NCBI GenBank assembly: GCA_028023455.1
Contig: JAQFVV010012509.1
Coordinates: 1,364,001-1,428,000, forward strand
Source of the DNA: Epiperipatus broadwayi
Lineage: Eukaryota; Onychophora; Udeonychophora; Euonychophora; Peripatidae
Direction: 5' to 3'
DNA: 64,000 nucleotides
A program made the translations under genes and the position numbers. The notes under the pieces are model-generated. The model was given only the letters and a program-made list of their open reading frames with translations. It did no database searches and had not been told where the DNA came from. The number at the start of each line of letters is the position of its first letter. The first letter of the stretch is position 1. Shown piece by piece: positions 45,481 to 56,449 of this stretch.

Positions 45481-46380
45481 GGAGTAACCTGCAATACAGT
45501 AAAAACCAGGAAATATGCAGAACAACATAACATTGACCTATGATATAAAAAAATCCAGGAAAGAGGTAGATGTATGTGAACCATGTGGAGAAATACATGC
45601 TCATGAATGGAATAATTGGCAATAATCTGAAAGTTGCCAACTTATTATAAATGTCAGGACAAGATTTCTTAAATTTAGAAAATTGCTTATGTGATCTGAA
45701 GTCACCTGAGGAAATCTTCTACAAGGAGTTATTAATAAACTAAATGCTTATTTTTAACTGATAACCTCAAAATTCACAGCCAATCTGCATTTCTGTGGTA
45801 GGACGCAATGCAAAATGAAATTATATGCAAATATAATTTAATACTATGGACTTTGGAAAGGGATTACAAATTCAAGCATTATATGATGAAATGGTTTTGG
45901 ACCAGTTACTATGGGGCAATAGAGACAAAAACTTAGACAGATACTATTAAGCAAGTCTACACTAATGTATAACGTTGTTATTGAATGTAATATAGCTCAT
46001 AAAGCCATTTTAGAACACATGGAAGCCTTCAAAAATGTAACAGATTTAGATATTCAGAAATATGTGTAAATGCAGCAAAGCCATGAATGGCATGAAGAAA
46101 TTTAAAACAAATCCCTCCTACTTGTTATTACTGTGGAAAGACAGGCCATTTAAAATCATATAAATTTAAAATGAAAAAATGTTTTAGCTACAGCCTGACA
46201 GATCATTTGGCAAAGGTCTGCAATAAAACATGTCAAATGAAAAAAAAAGATGTACTAGTAAAAAGTAAATGGAATGGAGGAGTATCTAAGAAATTTACAA
46301 CTGTGAAGAAATTGGAAAAAAGCAAGGATATATCTAAAATGTTAAAAATAAAGATTACCATCAAATAGTAAATCAAGAGA
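45480..46380 (+). pseudogene. Gag with CCHC zinc knuckles
   Basis: Broken gag of a Ty3/gypsy-like element, whose product packages element RNA. The clear part is at 46108-46240: PPTCYYCGKTGHLKSYKFK (first CCHC knuckle, with its last Cys now Tyr), then KKCFSYSLTDHLAKVCNK (second knuckle, with its second Cys now Tyr). A basic, Lys-rich tail (46230-46365) follows. Upstream pieces are too fragmented to assign. The paired-knuckle spacing is that of polyproteins often annotated as K02A2.6-like. At least one stop lies just before PPTCYY. Confidence 0.75.
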
Positions 46381-47313
46381 AGTGATGAAGAATGTCAATT
46401 TCAGAGAAACAAGTATAGGACATGTTAAAAGTGCTACAGTAAAAATAAATGACTGAAATAAATTTCCATCACTATATAAGTTGAAGTCCAAAATGATTAA
46501 CAGCAAAATTATAGCAGAGTGGACAAAAAAAAATGAAGACCACAGTGTCATCACGAATTGGATAAAACATGAATGATTATTTAAACAACCAGATAGTTTA
46601 TCTCTGGCAATTTGGAGACACCTGGGAGAGTTTATCAACCTGCCATGATTGTATTCTTGTGGCAGATCGTGAAATGATTCTGCCTGAGGGGAGGAAGAGC
46701 ATTCTGTGACTACTACACAAAGGATACGTAGGAAAACAGTGATATTGGAAAAACTGTAAAAAGTTGTCAAGTTTTCTAGCAGAGTAAAACTGATATAAAA
46801 AAATATACATGCCTAGTTCTGATATGAAAAAAACTTTGGTAGAATTATTAATGAAATGACATGTGAGAACGCACTTATCTATCTTAATACCTGATTAAAA
46901 AAAATAACAGATTTGGAAAATGTTTAGATTTAAAGTTTCCAAACAGCATAGATTAGAGATGTGATTTAAAAAAAAAAAGGCTAATGGCGATAATTATTAA
47001 AATGTGTCTGCACAAATACATGAAATAAAGTTAGATGAGCGAATTTTAAGAGGCAATGTTAACCATGTAAAAGAATGATAAATTAAATATTAGAAGATAT
47101 AGTTACTATATCATGTACAAAAAGAATAATAAGACTTATGTTTTTACTAACACAGAATTAGAAACACCAGATAGATCTTCAGTTCAAGATGAAAACATAA
47201 AATCAAATGGTAAACAGGTCTACCTGAATGCAGAGGAGACTGCAAAGTTACAAGATTACATTATAAATAAAGCAATGATATGAGATTTGTGAATAAAATT
47301 CTGCTTATTTCTG

Positions 47314-47326
47314 GAGTGAGGGGAGG
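47314..47326 (+). other. Polypurine tract
   Basis: GAGTGAGGGGAGG directly before the 3' LTR. It closely resembles the tract of the LTR element at 18222-18237, suggesting related families. Confidence 0.78.
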
Positions 47327-48124
47327 TGTTGTATATTGATTAGATGTATGTGTGTGTAGAGGCTGGTCAGCTTAGGCAATGTCAAAATACTCCAGAAATA
47401 ATAATGATATGAAGAAAATTAGTTTACTGCAAGAAGTAACATGCTAATTTGCATGTCAATAATGTCTAAGATAGCCTCCAGAACTTCTAATAGATAGAGA
47501 AGAAGAATAGCAAGAAAACTAATGAGAGAAAAGAACTTAGAGACTTTGTAAGTATAGAGTGAAATCTGATTGTGCGGAGTATATCAGTATTAGCAGATGA
47601 AATAAATTTCAGTCAAAATCTAATTAGACTAACTCAAAAGATGTGTGTGAGCAATAAAATGCTTCCAGAACTACAATTGTAAATATATATATATATATTA
47701 TGTTTAATGTTTTCACGGTTATATGATGTAGATAAATTATAACTTTTTGGGCTGTACCGTGTATTGTTTTCCATTAAACACCGATATTTCGACGGACTAG
47801 CAACTGCCATTATCAAGGTTAACTTTTGAAAGAAAAACCGTTAGATCTTAACAAGTAACGTGACTGTGTGCGAGATGAGAAATGAGATTCAAGTTCAGCA
47901 TTCACAATATGAGGCTTATCAAAATGTTTATTTCCCTCAGTATATATATATCTTATTTATTTTTTGAGATATGAACTGTTATATGATCAAGACTGATCTT
48001 GAGTTCAACTAAAAAATTTCCAGTTAATCTACTAATCCTATTCTAATAAAATCATTATAACTCAGTGTAAATAAACTCTTGAATTTATTATTAAACTTTA
48101 GTGTCTGCCAGATTATAGTTTGGC
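47327..48124 (+). repeat. 3' LTR with insertion
   Basis: Homologous to 44497-45130 but split by 47702-47946. Confidence 0.8.
47702..47946 (-). mobile_element. PLE 3'-end-like insertion with HHR-like motif
   Basis: A 245-bp insertion in the (TA)n tract of the 3' LTR. On the minus strand it has the order AACC + TTGATAA + stem II region + GTCGAAATATC + GGTG. Here GAAA is followed by an ATAT stem III, C as the cleavage base, and ACC/GGT as inner stem I. The core CTGATGA reads TTGATAA. The style (GTCGAAAYATCGG) is that of PLE tails. I infer a solo PLE pseudo-LTR fragment. Confidence 0.55.
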
Positions 48125-48479
48125 CTTGTGTTGGAATGAAGATTAAATAAGTTTAGGTCATGTGATAATAAAAATAGATACATTTCATCTACTTTAATAT
48201 AAAATTTAAAAAATATAATTTCTCATCTTAAAAACAAATATTTGTGATTAACAGTGAAGATATTTAAAGACCACAATTATTTAGTAATATGCTTTGATAA
48301 AGTGACATTTATAATGTGAAATGATATAATTATCATTGAATAAGCAGAAAATAATAGTATTGTAATGATTTGGGCTAATTGATGGGTTTCAATTTATGTC
48401 AAAATGCATCAGAGAATCATTAACATTGTCTATATGTCTGTGATCATATGTTTAAAAGAAGTAACACAATAATTTATAT

Positions 48480-49560
48480 GGCTTGAGAAAAATGCCATTT
48501 TTCTACAAATAGATTGTATTATGGAGATAAATGCACCTATAACTGAATCCTTAAGAGAAATTTTGAAAATCCAAACTGATTATTTTAGCATTACTGAGAA
48601 TACTGGGAAAGCTAAAAGAATTCCAGATAATACTAGTCAAAGAAAATCCAATGGATAAATATATTAGTTTTGTATGACTTCAAAATAATGTATAAGTCTG
48701 GGTAATGCTGACGCTTTATCAAGAATACCAGATATGAGCAAAAATTAATCACAGACCACTGAAATAATTTCATAAACTCAGTGAAGTTGAATGTATTTAA
48801 CACTGAAGTTATGGCAAATGGACAAAAGATGATAGCGGCTACCAATTAGAGTCAAGAAATGTCTTAAAGACAGATGGTCTCAATGTCAGCCAAGCTATAT
48901 GGTTGATCCTATGTGGATCATCTGTGAGTCTATCTATGTGTAATGGTCTCATTTTAAGGATAGACCACATTTTGATTCCAAAAAAAGAGAAAGAAATATG
49001 TATTAGATTTTTTACACAAAGAACATGCAGGAATCATCAGAATGAAGGAATTGGCTATGTGGTGACCTACTATGAATTGTCACATAAAACAAGCAATCAA
49101 AAATTGTAGTTTGTGTCAATCAACAGTAAGGCTATTCTCTACAGGCCATTAAAACATGGTAGAGGATTCATATAGATCATTTCAGACCTTTCAGTCATGA
49201 TTATCCCAAAAGAATTGCTTCGATAATAGAGCTGGATTTGTATCATTGACATTAAAAAAGTAGTTTGTAAAGGCTGTATCGGCTAGAGTTGAATAGACTA
49301 ACTGAAAAAGCCATGCGACAGTTGAAACTGAGTGAGTAAAATGCAATATCAAGATATTCATGAAGTTGGCACAGTCAAGTTTTATCAGCATTTCAATACA
49401 AGTACATCTATCAGAAAAACACCTGTGGTAATGATGTTGAAATGGAGATTCAAAAATTTGGAAGGTATTGTAAACAAAATCTTCATGCTTGCACATATAA
49501 TAGTCAAAATGGAATTTTAAAAATCCATTAATAAAGTTACACTCTAGAAAATTAGTAATG
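48480..49560 (+). pseudogene. Ty3/gypsy pol relic (RNase H-integrase)
   Basis: Several frames together give collinear remains of a gypsy polymerase. DFKIMYKSG then GNADALSRIPDMS at 48668-48738 is the RNase H end motif. LDFLHKEHAGIIRMKELAM near 49000-49060 followed by CSLCQS near 49110 is the integrase H2C2 zinc-binding region. W, stop, RIHIDHFRPF at 49160-49190 is the start of the integrase core. It lies downstream of the 3' LTR of the neighbouring element, not inside it, so it is either a second element or a rearranged part of that one. Many stops and shifts; no intact active site. Confidence 0.8.
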
Positions 49561-49825
49561 CCCATATGCTAATTATACAACAGTATGCTAATAAGTGGGA
49601 CTAATTAAGCAGATCAGACAAATTATGCAAATTAAAAATAATTATTCAAAACAATAAAACTGCAGAATTAGCCATAAGTGCATGCAAGAGTACTGGAAAT
49701 GTTTTAATACAAACTAAGGAAAAGTCATACAGAAAGATATGGTAGACTAGAAAATGCTAGATTTTCTGATTACAATTGCTTTTGAGTTTGAACAACCAGA
49801 AAACAAGCTAGTTGTTATACTGAAT

Positions 49826-50090
49826 ATATATAAAATAATTAATAAAACAAGAAACAAATTGTGTGAATTGCTTTTAAGCTTGTATTAAAATGTTAACTAG
49901 AGGGAGCTTACCAATAGCTCCAATCAAGCTTTAATTTATAAGTGTCGAAGAAGAAAGAATTCAAAATCTCTCGGAAAGTCGTCATCCACAGACCAATTGG
50001 TTCTGAGCTTATGGTTCCCTCTAGTGAACATTTTAAGACAAACTTAAAAGCAAGTTACACAATTTGTTTCTTGTTTTATTAATTATTATA
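49826..50090. repeat. HHR family B fold-back
   Basis: Terminal arms are reverse complements: 49826-49912 (AACAAGAAACAAATTGTGTG, ..., AACTAGAGGGAGC) and about 50018-50090. The middle carries worn minus-strand family B ribozyme sequence (ACAGACCAATTGG near 49990-50003). Confidence 0.75.
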
Positions 50091-50094
50091 TGTG

Positions 50095-50455
50095 CACCTT
50101 TGAAGGCATTGTGATGTTATATTGCTATGAGTATTAATATATGGTGAAACTGAACCGAGTTCAAACCCATATAGCTATCTGGTTTGTAAGGCTGGATTCA
50201 ACTGAAGACATTTACGTGTCTGAAAAATCCAGCTTTTCAAATTGATAGTAACATATTAGATAAGTGCTGACTTTTGAGTTGGTGTTTTAGATCTAATGTC
50301 TGAAGTCCTAACTCCTCACTGAGATGAGCCATAAGCTCGACCAATTGGTCTGGGGCTGAGAAAAAATTCTTTTAAAGATTTTGAATTCTTTCTCTTTTGG
50401 CACTTATAAATTAAAGCTTGATTGGAACTAATGGTAAGCTTCCTCTAGTGGGGAG
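50095..50455 (+). mobile_element. HHR family B unit
   Basis: A near full-length monomer. The conserved module (CGAGTTCAAACCCATATAGC, TATCTGGTTTG, then GAAGACATTTACGTGTCTGA) is at 50155-50235, and the ribozyme motif at 50312-50356. There, CCTCA + CTGAGAT + GAGC/GCTC stem II (CATAA loop) + GA + palindromic ACCAATTGGT + C + TGGGG. One A of GAAA is missing and core positions 8-9 are AT, so it is probably inactive. Confidence 0.75.
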
Positions 50456-50507
50456 AAAGAAAACGATATAAACGATTTTAAATCTCACACGCATTCTTAT
50501 GATTTGA

Positions 50508-50566
50508 GAAAGAGAACGCTCTGAGGAAGGTACTTGATATTGTACTGAAACATTAGCATTTAGCTT
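50508..50566 (+). ncRNA. PLE-type hammerhead ribozyme (family E)
   Basis: Core CTGAGGA 50521-50527 and GAAA 50547-50550. Stem II is GGTAC 50529-50533 with GTACT 50542-50546. Stem III is a minimal ACAT, and stem I is AACGCT with AGCATT, where the one mismatch (C-A) is what CpG decay of AGCGTT would give. Core bases are all allowed. The downstream TTTTTCACTACACGGAATAT and a final ATCCGTGAAAATATT suggest the end of a PLE pseudo-LTR. Confidence 0.7.
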
Positions 50567-51099
50567 TTTCACTACACGGAATATCCCACAAATAATAATA
50601 ATACGACATCTTTAATCCGTGAAAATATTAGAATTAACATTAGTTATACATATATAGAGTTAATAAACTCTTGTTGTTAAGGTTTCTTTTGGTGTTGGGT
50701 CTATTTTTAATAACATTTTAGTTGGCTATACCGATGGTAAAAGTCATTATTGTCCCTGTATATTTCATTTCCATTAATCTTCTCTCTTCTGATAGATAGA
50801 TTTTCATTAAAAATCAGTTGAATCATTTTTAAATCTTGACAATTTCTTAGCTACAGGCCTCTGTTTGCTTCTTGAAGTGTTACATCAAGCAAAGTTCAGA
50901 CATTCTATGTACTCTAAAAAAAAAAAAATTATTATCTTTACTATATTTTACAATTATTTCTATTACTTTGATTAGTGATCTTTTAGATTCAATAATCAAA
51001 TAATATTGTGTTGAAAAGACCATTCTAGCCCATCGTCTTCTATGTTCTTTCACTTTCATAATAGGCAGGGAAATCCCTATATAGAATTGCCTAAACAAA

Positions 51100-54000
51100 T
51101 AATTTTTGCTACATTGAAATTTTCAAATTCACTTTGAAAACAATTCATTATCGAATATACTATTTCATTCAAAAATTCCAACTAAAGCCTTTTTGACTGC
51201 TAAAGCTTCATCATTTCTTTTTCATGCAAAGGGATTAAACACACACAAAAATAAAATCATGAAAAATGAAAATGCTATGCATGCAGTTAAAGAATGGAAA
51301 TTTAAATTGCACAAACACACAATCTACATTAATTTAATTGATTGTAAGGTAAAGAACAAAGACAAGAAATAGAACATTTAATAAATCAACATCTTATCCT
51401 CCAAACTATCATCTTGCTCAAACAATCCTTATCAATTATTAGCGGTTAAACCCTCACTATGAATCACCTATGAACCTCATAGGAGTTTGAGAGCTGCAGA
51501 CAATATCTTAAAATTTTAATACATAAAAATAATTTAAATCTAATATTAAATTATTAAATCTTACCTTCTATATTCCCAGATGACAAATCTTTTATTTCAT
51601 CATTTAAGATATTTATTTGAAAGAGTGCTCTTTCTACCATTACTATATATTTTCTTTCAGTATCAATAATGGCTTGCTAAAAATAATAATAATAATAATT
51701 ATAAGTGAAAGAAATAATTTATTTGTGCTTTATTAAATTAAAACTTGTATTTATTTCAATTTAATTTTTGTTTAAATTAAATATTTTATATATATTAATA
51801 ATCATATAGTTAATTACTCAAATCATGTGACGTTGGGTAATCAAATATCAAGTTGAGCATGGTATTGCATATATTCAAATGAAATTTTCTTTTTTAGCTT
51901 AGACCCAATTCAGAAAGCTTTAGGTCAAAACTCTACCACTTGAATCACTGTGTTCAACATTATGAATCAATGATTAATATATTAAACCCTACCAAATCTA
52001 AAGACTCACTCCGGCTTAACTCTATTACCAACAATTTAATTCTCAATCGAGTTGTTTAAATAACAAACTAATTACAGGTAATACTTTAACTAGCTCATAA
52101 TAAATTTCTAAAATAATATATCTAATAAAATTAAAATAATGTATTCAATAAATGAATCAAGTCAAAACATAATTAAATAAGTAAAACTGAGTTTTAATAA
52201 TTTTATAAATGAAAGATTTATTATATGTTAAAATATATTATTATCCTTATATTAAACTTTTCCAGCAAAACTTCAATCAACACAAAAAAAACAACAACAT
52301 TGTTTGATGGCGTTGATTACACATTTCATTCCTTTGTTTGCGATTTTGATTACTTTAAAAAAATGAAGTGTCATTTAGATCAAAAAAGATTAGTACAGAA
52401 AACTATTTTATTACTTTTATTTTAGATTTTAAAAAAATTACTTCAAAGAGTTTATAAAATATTTTACTGAGTTTTATTGTAATCATTTGACAGGTTTGTA
52501 GAATATAGTATCACAGTATACTGGTATCACTTTATTTGACTTAAAATAGCATTCCCAATTACATATGTATAAATTATTTTTTTCAATTTTTGTAATTTAT
52601 TGCTTCTCAGAATTCAATTGTAAATTGCATTCTAATATAATATTATATTTATTTTACCTTTAGTTTACAGAAAATTTTTATTATTACAGATTTTAGCAAC
52701 AAAAAAAATATTGAATAATTTAAAGCATAGAAAATTATGATATGTAAAGTTTGCATTCTAGTAAAAAATTTGAACATGCTATCTCTGGCATGCATGCCAT
52801 AGGTTCACCATCACTGGTATAAGATATTGATATTAAATTTTTTAAACAAGGAATCAGGTAAAATAAATACGAGTAAAAGTATATGATAGAGTGAATATAT
52901 TTATTATAATCTTAAAATGATTATGTATAATTGGTCTCTGAATAAGTTAAAGGTTAAACCCTTATTACATTTATGAAGAATTATATCATAAACTATTTGT
53001 TTTATTTTTTTAATCTTAGTATGTTCCAAGTATGAAAATGTTAAGGATAAGATTGGATATTATTTAAAAAAGAATAATATTTATGTAATGTTAAGCATTT
53101 TTATACAGAGTGTTAGATGTAAAGTAATGGTTCAGGAGAGTGGTTTTATTAGGGAATCCTGTAGTGGTAGCGATGTGTTATTTCATGTTAAGAATGATAC
53201 AGTATAGATGGTGACATTTTTTCTAAAAAATCTGTAAAAGCTTAAAATAGAAGCCAAGATAGAAATTAAGATAGACACAAAAAAATGTTGCCTTAAGTTA
53301 CATAATCCATCGGATATCATTATTTCTTATAATTTTATAAAGTACCCATCCCACAATTACCATCATGAAAATCACACTGGTATATACATCATATTAGGGA
53401 ATTGTATATTTAAGCCATGATAATACCTAAACTTTCAAATGATGGTAAGATAAATCCATTTAATGTAAAAAGAATTAAACATAGAACAAATAAGATGCTA
53501 AAAGAATGTAAAAATAAAGATTTTATAAATATTTTTATCAAATATTAGAGATCAAAATACAAAATGAATGTCTGAAGTAGAAATGGTATGATATTGTAAA
53601 GAAAACCAGATGATTCATACTATTGTAAACAATAGAATAATGTGTCATATCTTAATGAATATTTAAATAATTAAATGTTTATTTTATATCTAATAATAAA
53701 CATACAAAGAGTATAAGTTATGGAGTTATAATTAAATCATAATATTATACAAAAAGTAAAGGTAAAGTAATAATAATACAAAAAAAATATATTTTTTGAA
53801 ATATTTAGAATGTGAAAATATGAAAGTTGTATATTTTATCGATATATTTTATTACGGAAATATTAAGAAGTATTTTAATATTCACGAGTCAAGTATGAAA
53901 CATACTATATTCTAGCTGTAAATAATTTTAAAGTGAAGTGTAGATTATTTATTTTATTAGAAGTATTTTGTTAATGTTAGTTTTTTTTTTAAGTTTTGTA

Positions 54001-54330
54001 CAATATGTTAATTTTTTTTTTTTAAGTAAATATAAGATGTGTTAATTTTTCTTAAATTTTGTATTTCTACTATAATAAACTGTTAATGTTGTTTTTAAAA
54101 TTAACAAAATGTCGCTTTTCTTGTTTTCCAAGTCATTATTCATCATTCTAATTACACATATAATGTAATAATTAAAGATATTTGTTATTATTGCATGTAA
54201 TCTAAATAAAATAATAAATAAGTAAAATATTGTAATTATTAAAGATATTTGATGTTGTATCCAAAATATTAATTAATACAAATTTTTCTTCATCTTACTC
54301 AATGATAATAAAGATTGATAACTAGTATGC
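51100..54330. other. Non-coding AT-rich DNA
   Basis: No recognisable gene, RNA or repeat. The open frame at 52225-52425 has no domain. (AAT)n at 51680-51700 and long A/T runs occur. Confidence 0.45.
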
Positions 54331-54483
54331 CATGTCACATGATCACCATTTCTTATACTTGCTCATAACTATTATTAAACAGGCAAAACTCTCCACACAG
54401 TAGTGCCACTCAATGCAAGCCAGAGTAATCAATGGATGCCAAAAAGCTTGGGCATAAAATCCCTATCTAGTGCCTACTCATCC

Positions 54484-54530
54484 AATATCCTCAGACTAGT
54501 TTCTAGCTTGAGACTTTCATCAGTTATATC
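54484..54530 (-). ncRNA. Hammerhead ribozyme, family A (minus)
   Basis: CTGATGA is the complement of 54517-54523, with GAAA and stem III ACTAGT followed by C. Stem II is weak (AAGTC against GCTA). Stem I 5' strand is lost: the sequence before CTGATGA is TATAA, not CCTCA. It is probably broken at the inversion junction. Confidence 0.6.
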
Positions 54531-54556
54531 CTAAGATCTAGGTGCAGTGCTCTCAG

Positions 54557-54614
54557 ATCCAAGGATCCTCACTGAAGAAAGCCACAAGCTAGAAACTAGT
54601 ATGGGGATATTGAA
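54557..54614 (+). ncRNA. Hammerhead ribozyme, family A (plus)
   Basis: Core CTGAAGA 54572-54578, stem II AGC/GCT with CACAA loop, GAAA 54592-54595, and stem III ACTAGT 54595-54600. The cleavage base is A54601, followed by TGGGG pairing with CCTCA. Against the GGC/GCC stem II at 30.6 kb this is a compensated base-pair change, which supports the fold. Confidence 0.8.
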
Positions 54615-54729
54615 TGATTAGCCATTAGAAAGGGATTTTATGCACAAACCTTCTGGCATCCATTGATTACTCTGGCCTGCACTGAGTGGCACTACTGTAT
54701 GGAGAGTTTTGCCTGTTTTAATAATAGTA

Positions 54730-55760
54730 TGCCATATAACAATAAAAATGATTGGATTACAATTAATAGTGATCAGTATTGGTTAATAATTTTAATTTAG
54801 TTTTTTAGTCAAATTTGTAAAAAAAAGTAGTTAATTATTTTGAAAGGGAAGAATTGATTAGAATATTTGTTTCTTAATTATTTTTTTAAATGTAGCTAGA
54901 TGTCTTAAGTAAAATCCTTCTTTACATTTGGTTATGTAAATTAATTATTTATTTTAAGAAACAATAATTACCAAAGATGTTGATTAAGTTTCGGAATACT
55001 AATAAAAGAGTGAAATATAATCATATTAATAAATAGATGAATATGATATTGTGCAATAATCAACTTTAACTTAGGAAATTTTCATATTAAATATAACTTG
55101 CTTATTTTAATTGTGAGTCATGAGAGTATCATTGATATTTTAGTGGAGTAGTTTTTGGTGATATTCCTATCCCATTGAGGGTAAACGTTTTAGTATATAC
55201 TTAATGTTAGAAAGGGGTACCATACTGGATGATTAAATAGAAAATCTTATGATTATTAATATTTTATGAGTAAATAATTTATTAAGATTGATATAATATA
55301 TTTGACATAAAATGAGTAATATTTGTATTGTAGAAATTTTATATATAAGAAAGATATTTAGTTTGGCTGAGCTAGAAGTTAGTTATTGTTTTTACATCCA
55401 TCATGCCATAGGAGTTGGGGGGGGGGGTAATCCGATTAGGGTACAATATATATAATGAAGATGTTAGTAGGTGAAAGATGCAAGTACAACTCTTTCATTT
55501 ATTTCATATATAATATTTGATATTATTATTATAGCAATTTTGTCTCATCTGAAATCATCTGGATAGTAAGGGTAGTAGTACATTATAAATACATAAATTC
55601 TATCCTATTGTGTTACAACATTATATAATTTCTTTATTTATATACAATATTAACTTATATTTATCAAGAACAAATTCTTCTTATTCTATCGCATTTATTG
55701 CAAGCTTGACTAATCAATAGATACTAGATGATAATGCTTATTAAAATCTTATCCAGTGCT
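54730..55760. other. Non-coding AT-rich DNA
   Basis: No gene seen. A G homopolymer lies near 55418-55427. Confidence 0.4.
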
Positions 55761-55764
55761 TTAA

Positions 55765-55930
55765 TATTCTTAACCCATACTTTCTACCTTCATCAGTGTT
55801 TTGGACATGAATCGAATAAACTTGGACTTAAAGCATCTTTTTTTCCAGGTATACCAAATCCAGATACAAACTATTTATTGATGAAGGCTATAGGCCAGAA
55901 ACTAGCCCAAGTATATGGATAGAGCAGCAC
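55765..55930. repeat. HHR family A relic pair
   Basis: Minus-strand CACTGATGAAGGTAGAAAG (complement of about 55780-55798) and plus-strand TTGATGAAGGCTATAGGCCA then GAAACTAGCCCAAG (55878-55912) face each other. Both are worn family A ribozymes in the usual inverted arrangement. Confidence 0.6.
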
Positions 55931-56449
55931 TGGAAAGTAAGTTTGCTGTGTCAGAGGGTTTAATAATAGCCAGACAGACTGCGAATATAACTGATACAAA
56001 TACGACTTTGTTAGTAACATTTATTTATTTATTAACAAATCAATAAACAACAATAAAGGAAATATATTTAAATATTAATTAGTTCTTAGTCTGAGTAATA
56101 GGAACAAGACAGACAACTCTCTGAATATAAATATTACTCTACAGAATGTATATTATTCTTTCTCAGCTAATAAAGCAATAATAACTCATTATGATTTGCT
56201 GCTGTCAACACAATTTAACAAAATATTAGTCTCCTTTTCTATTCTTTCTTCACTGCTATGAGTTTAGTTGCACTGGAGAAGACTTCTACGTCTCTGCTTT
56301 TTTCATTTACATTTATGCAAATGACAGTCTATATGCAGTGTGCTATTTCTTTCTAATTTTAGCATATTTTAGCCCACAATCCATGCAATTAGGAAAGACC
56401 AATCATTAATAAACATAGACATATTAACATGTTAGAAATCGAATCCAAC

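Larger units (their letters stand above)
44497..48124 (+). mobile_element. Ty3/gypsy-type LTR element, pol deleted
   Basis: LTRs at 44497-45130 and 47327-48124; the latter is interrupted by a 245-bp insertion. Both start TGTTGTATA. The purine tract GAGTGAGGGGAGG (47314-47326) abuts the 3' LTR. The internal 2.2 kb has a leader of tandem repeats, a gag relic with a zinc knuckle, and no clear polymerase. The 3' ends of the LTRs are approximate, because no CA terminus or clear target duplication could be fixed. Confidence 0.82.
54368..54722. repeat. HHR family A inverted-repeat element
   Basis: Head-to-head family A arms, 54368-54523 and 54555-54722, around a short spacer. Both arms keep ribozyme cores, one per strand. 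The layout is almost the same as at 2781-3119, with the junction a few bases different. Confidence 0.8.

Noticed and set aside
49191-49565. 124-codon minus-strand frame
   Set aside because: Antisense shadow of the gypsy integrase relic on the plus strand.
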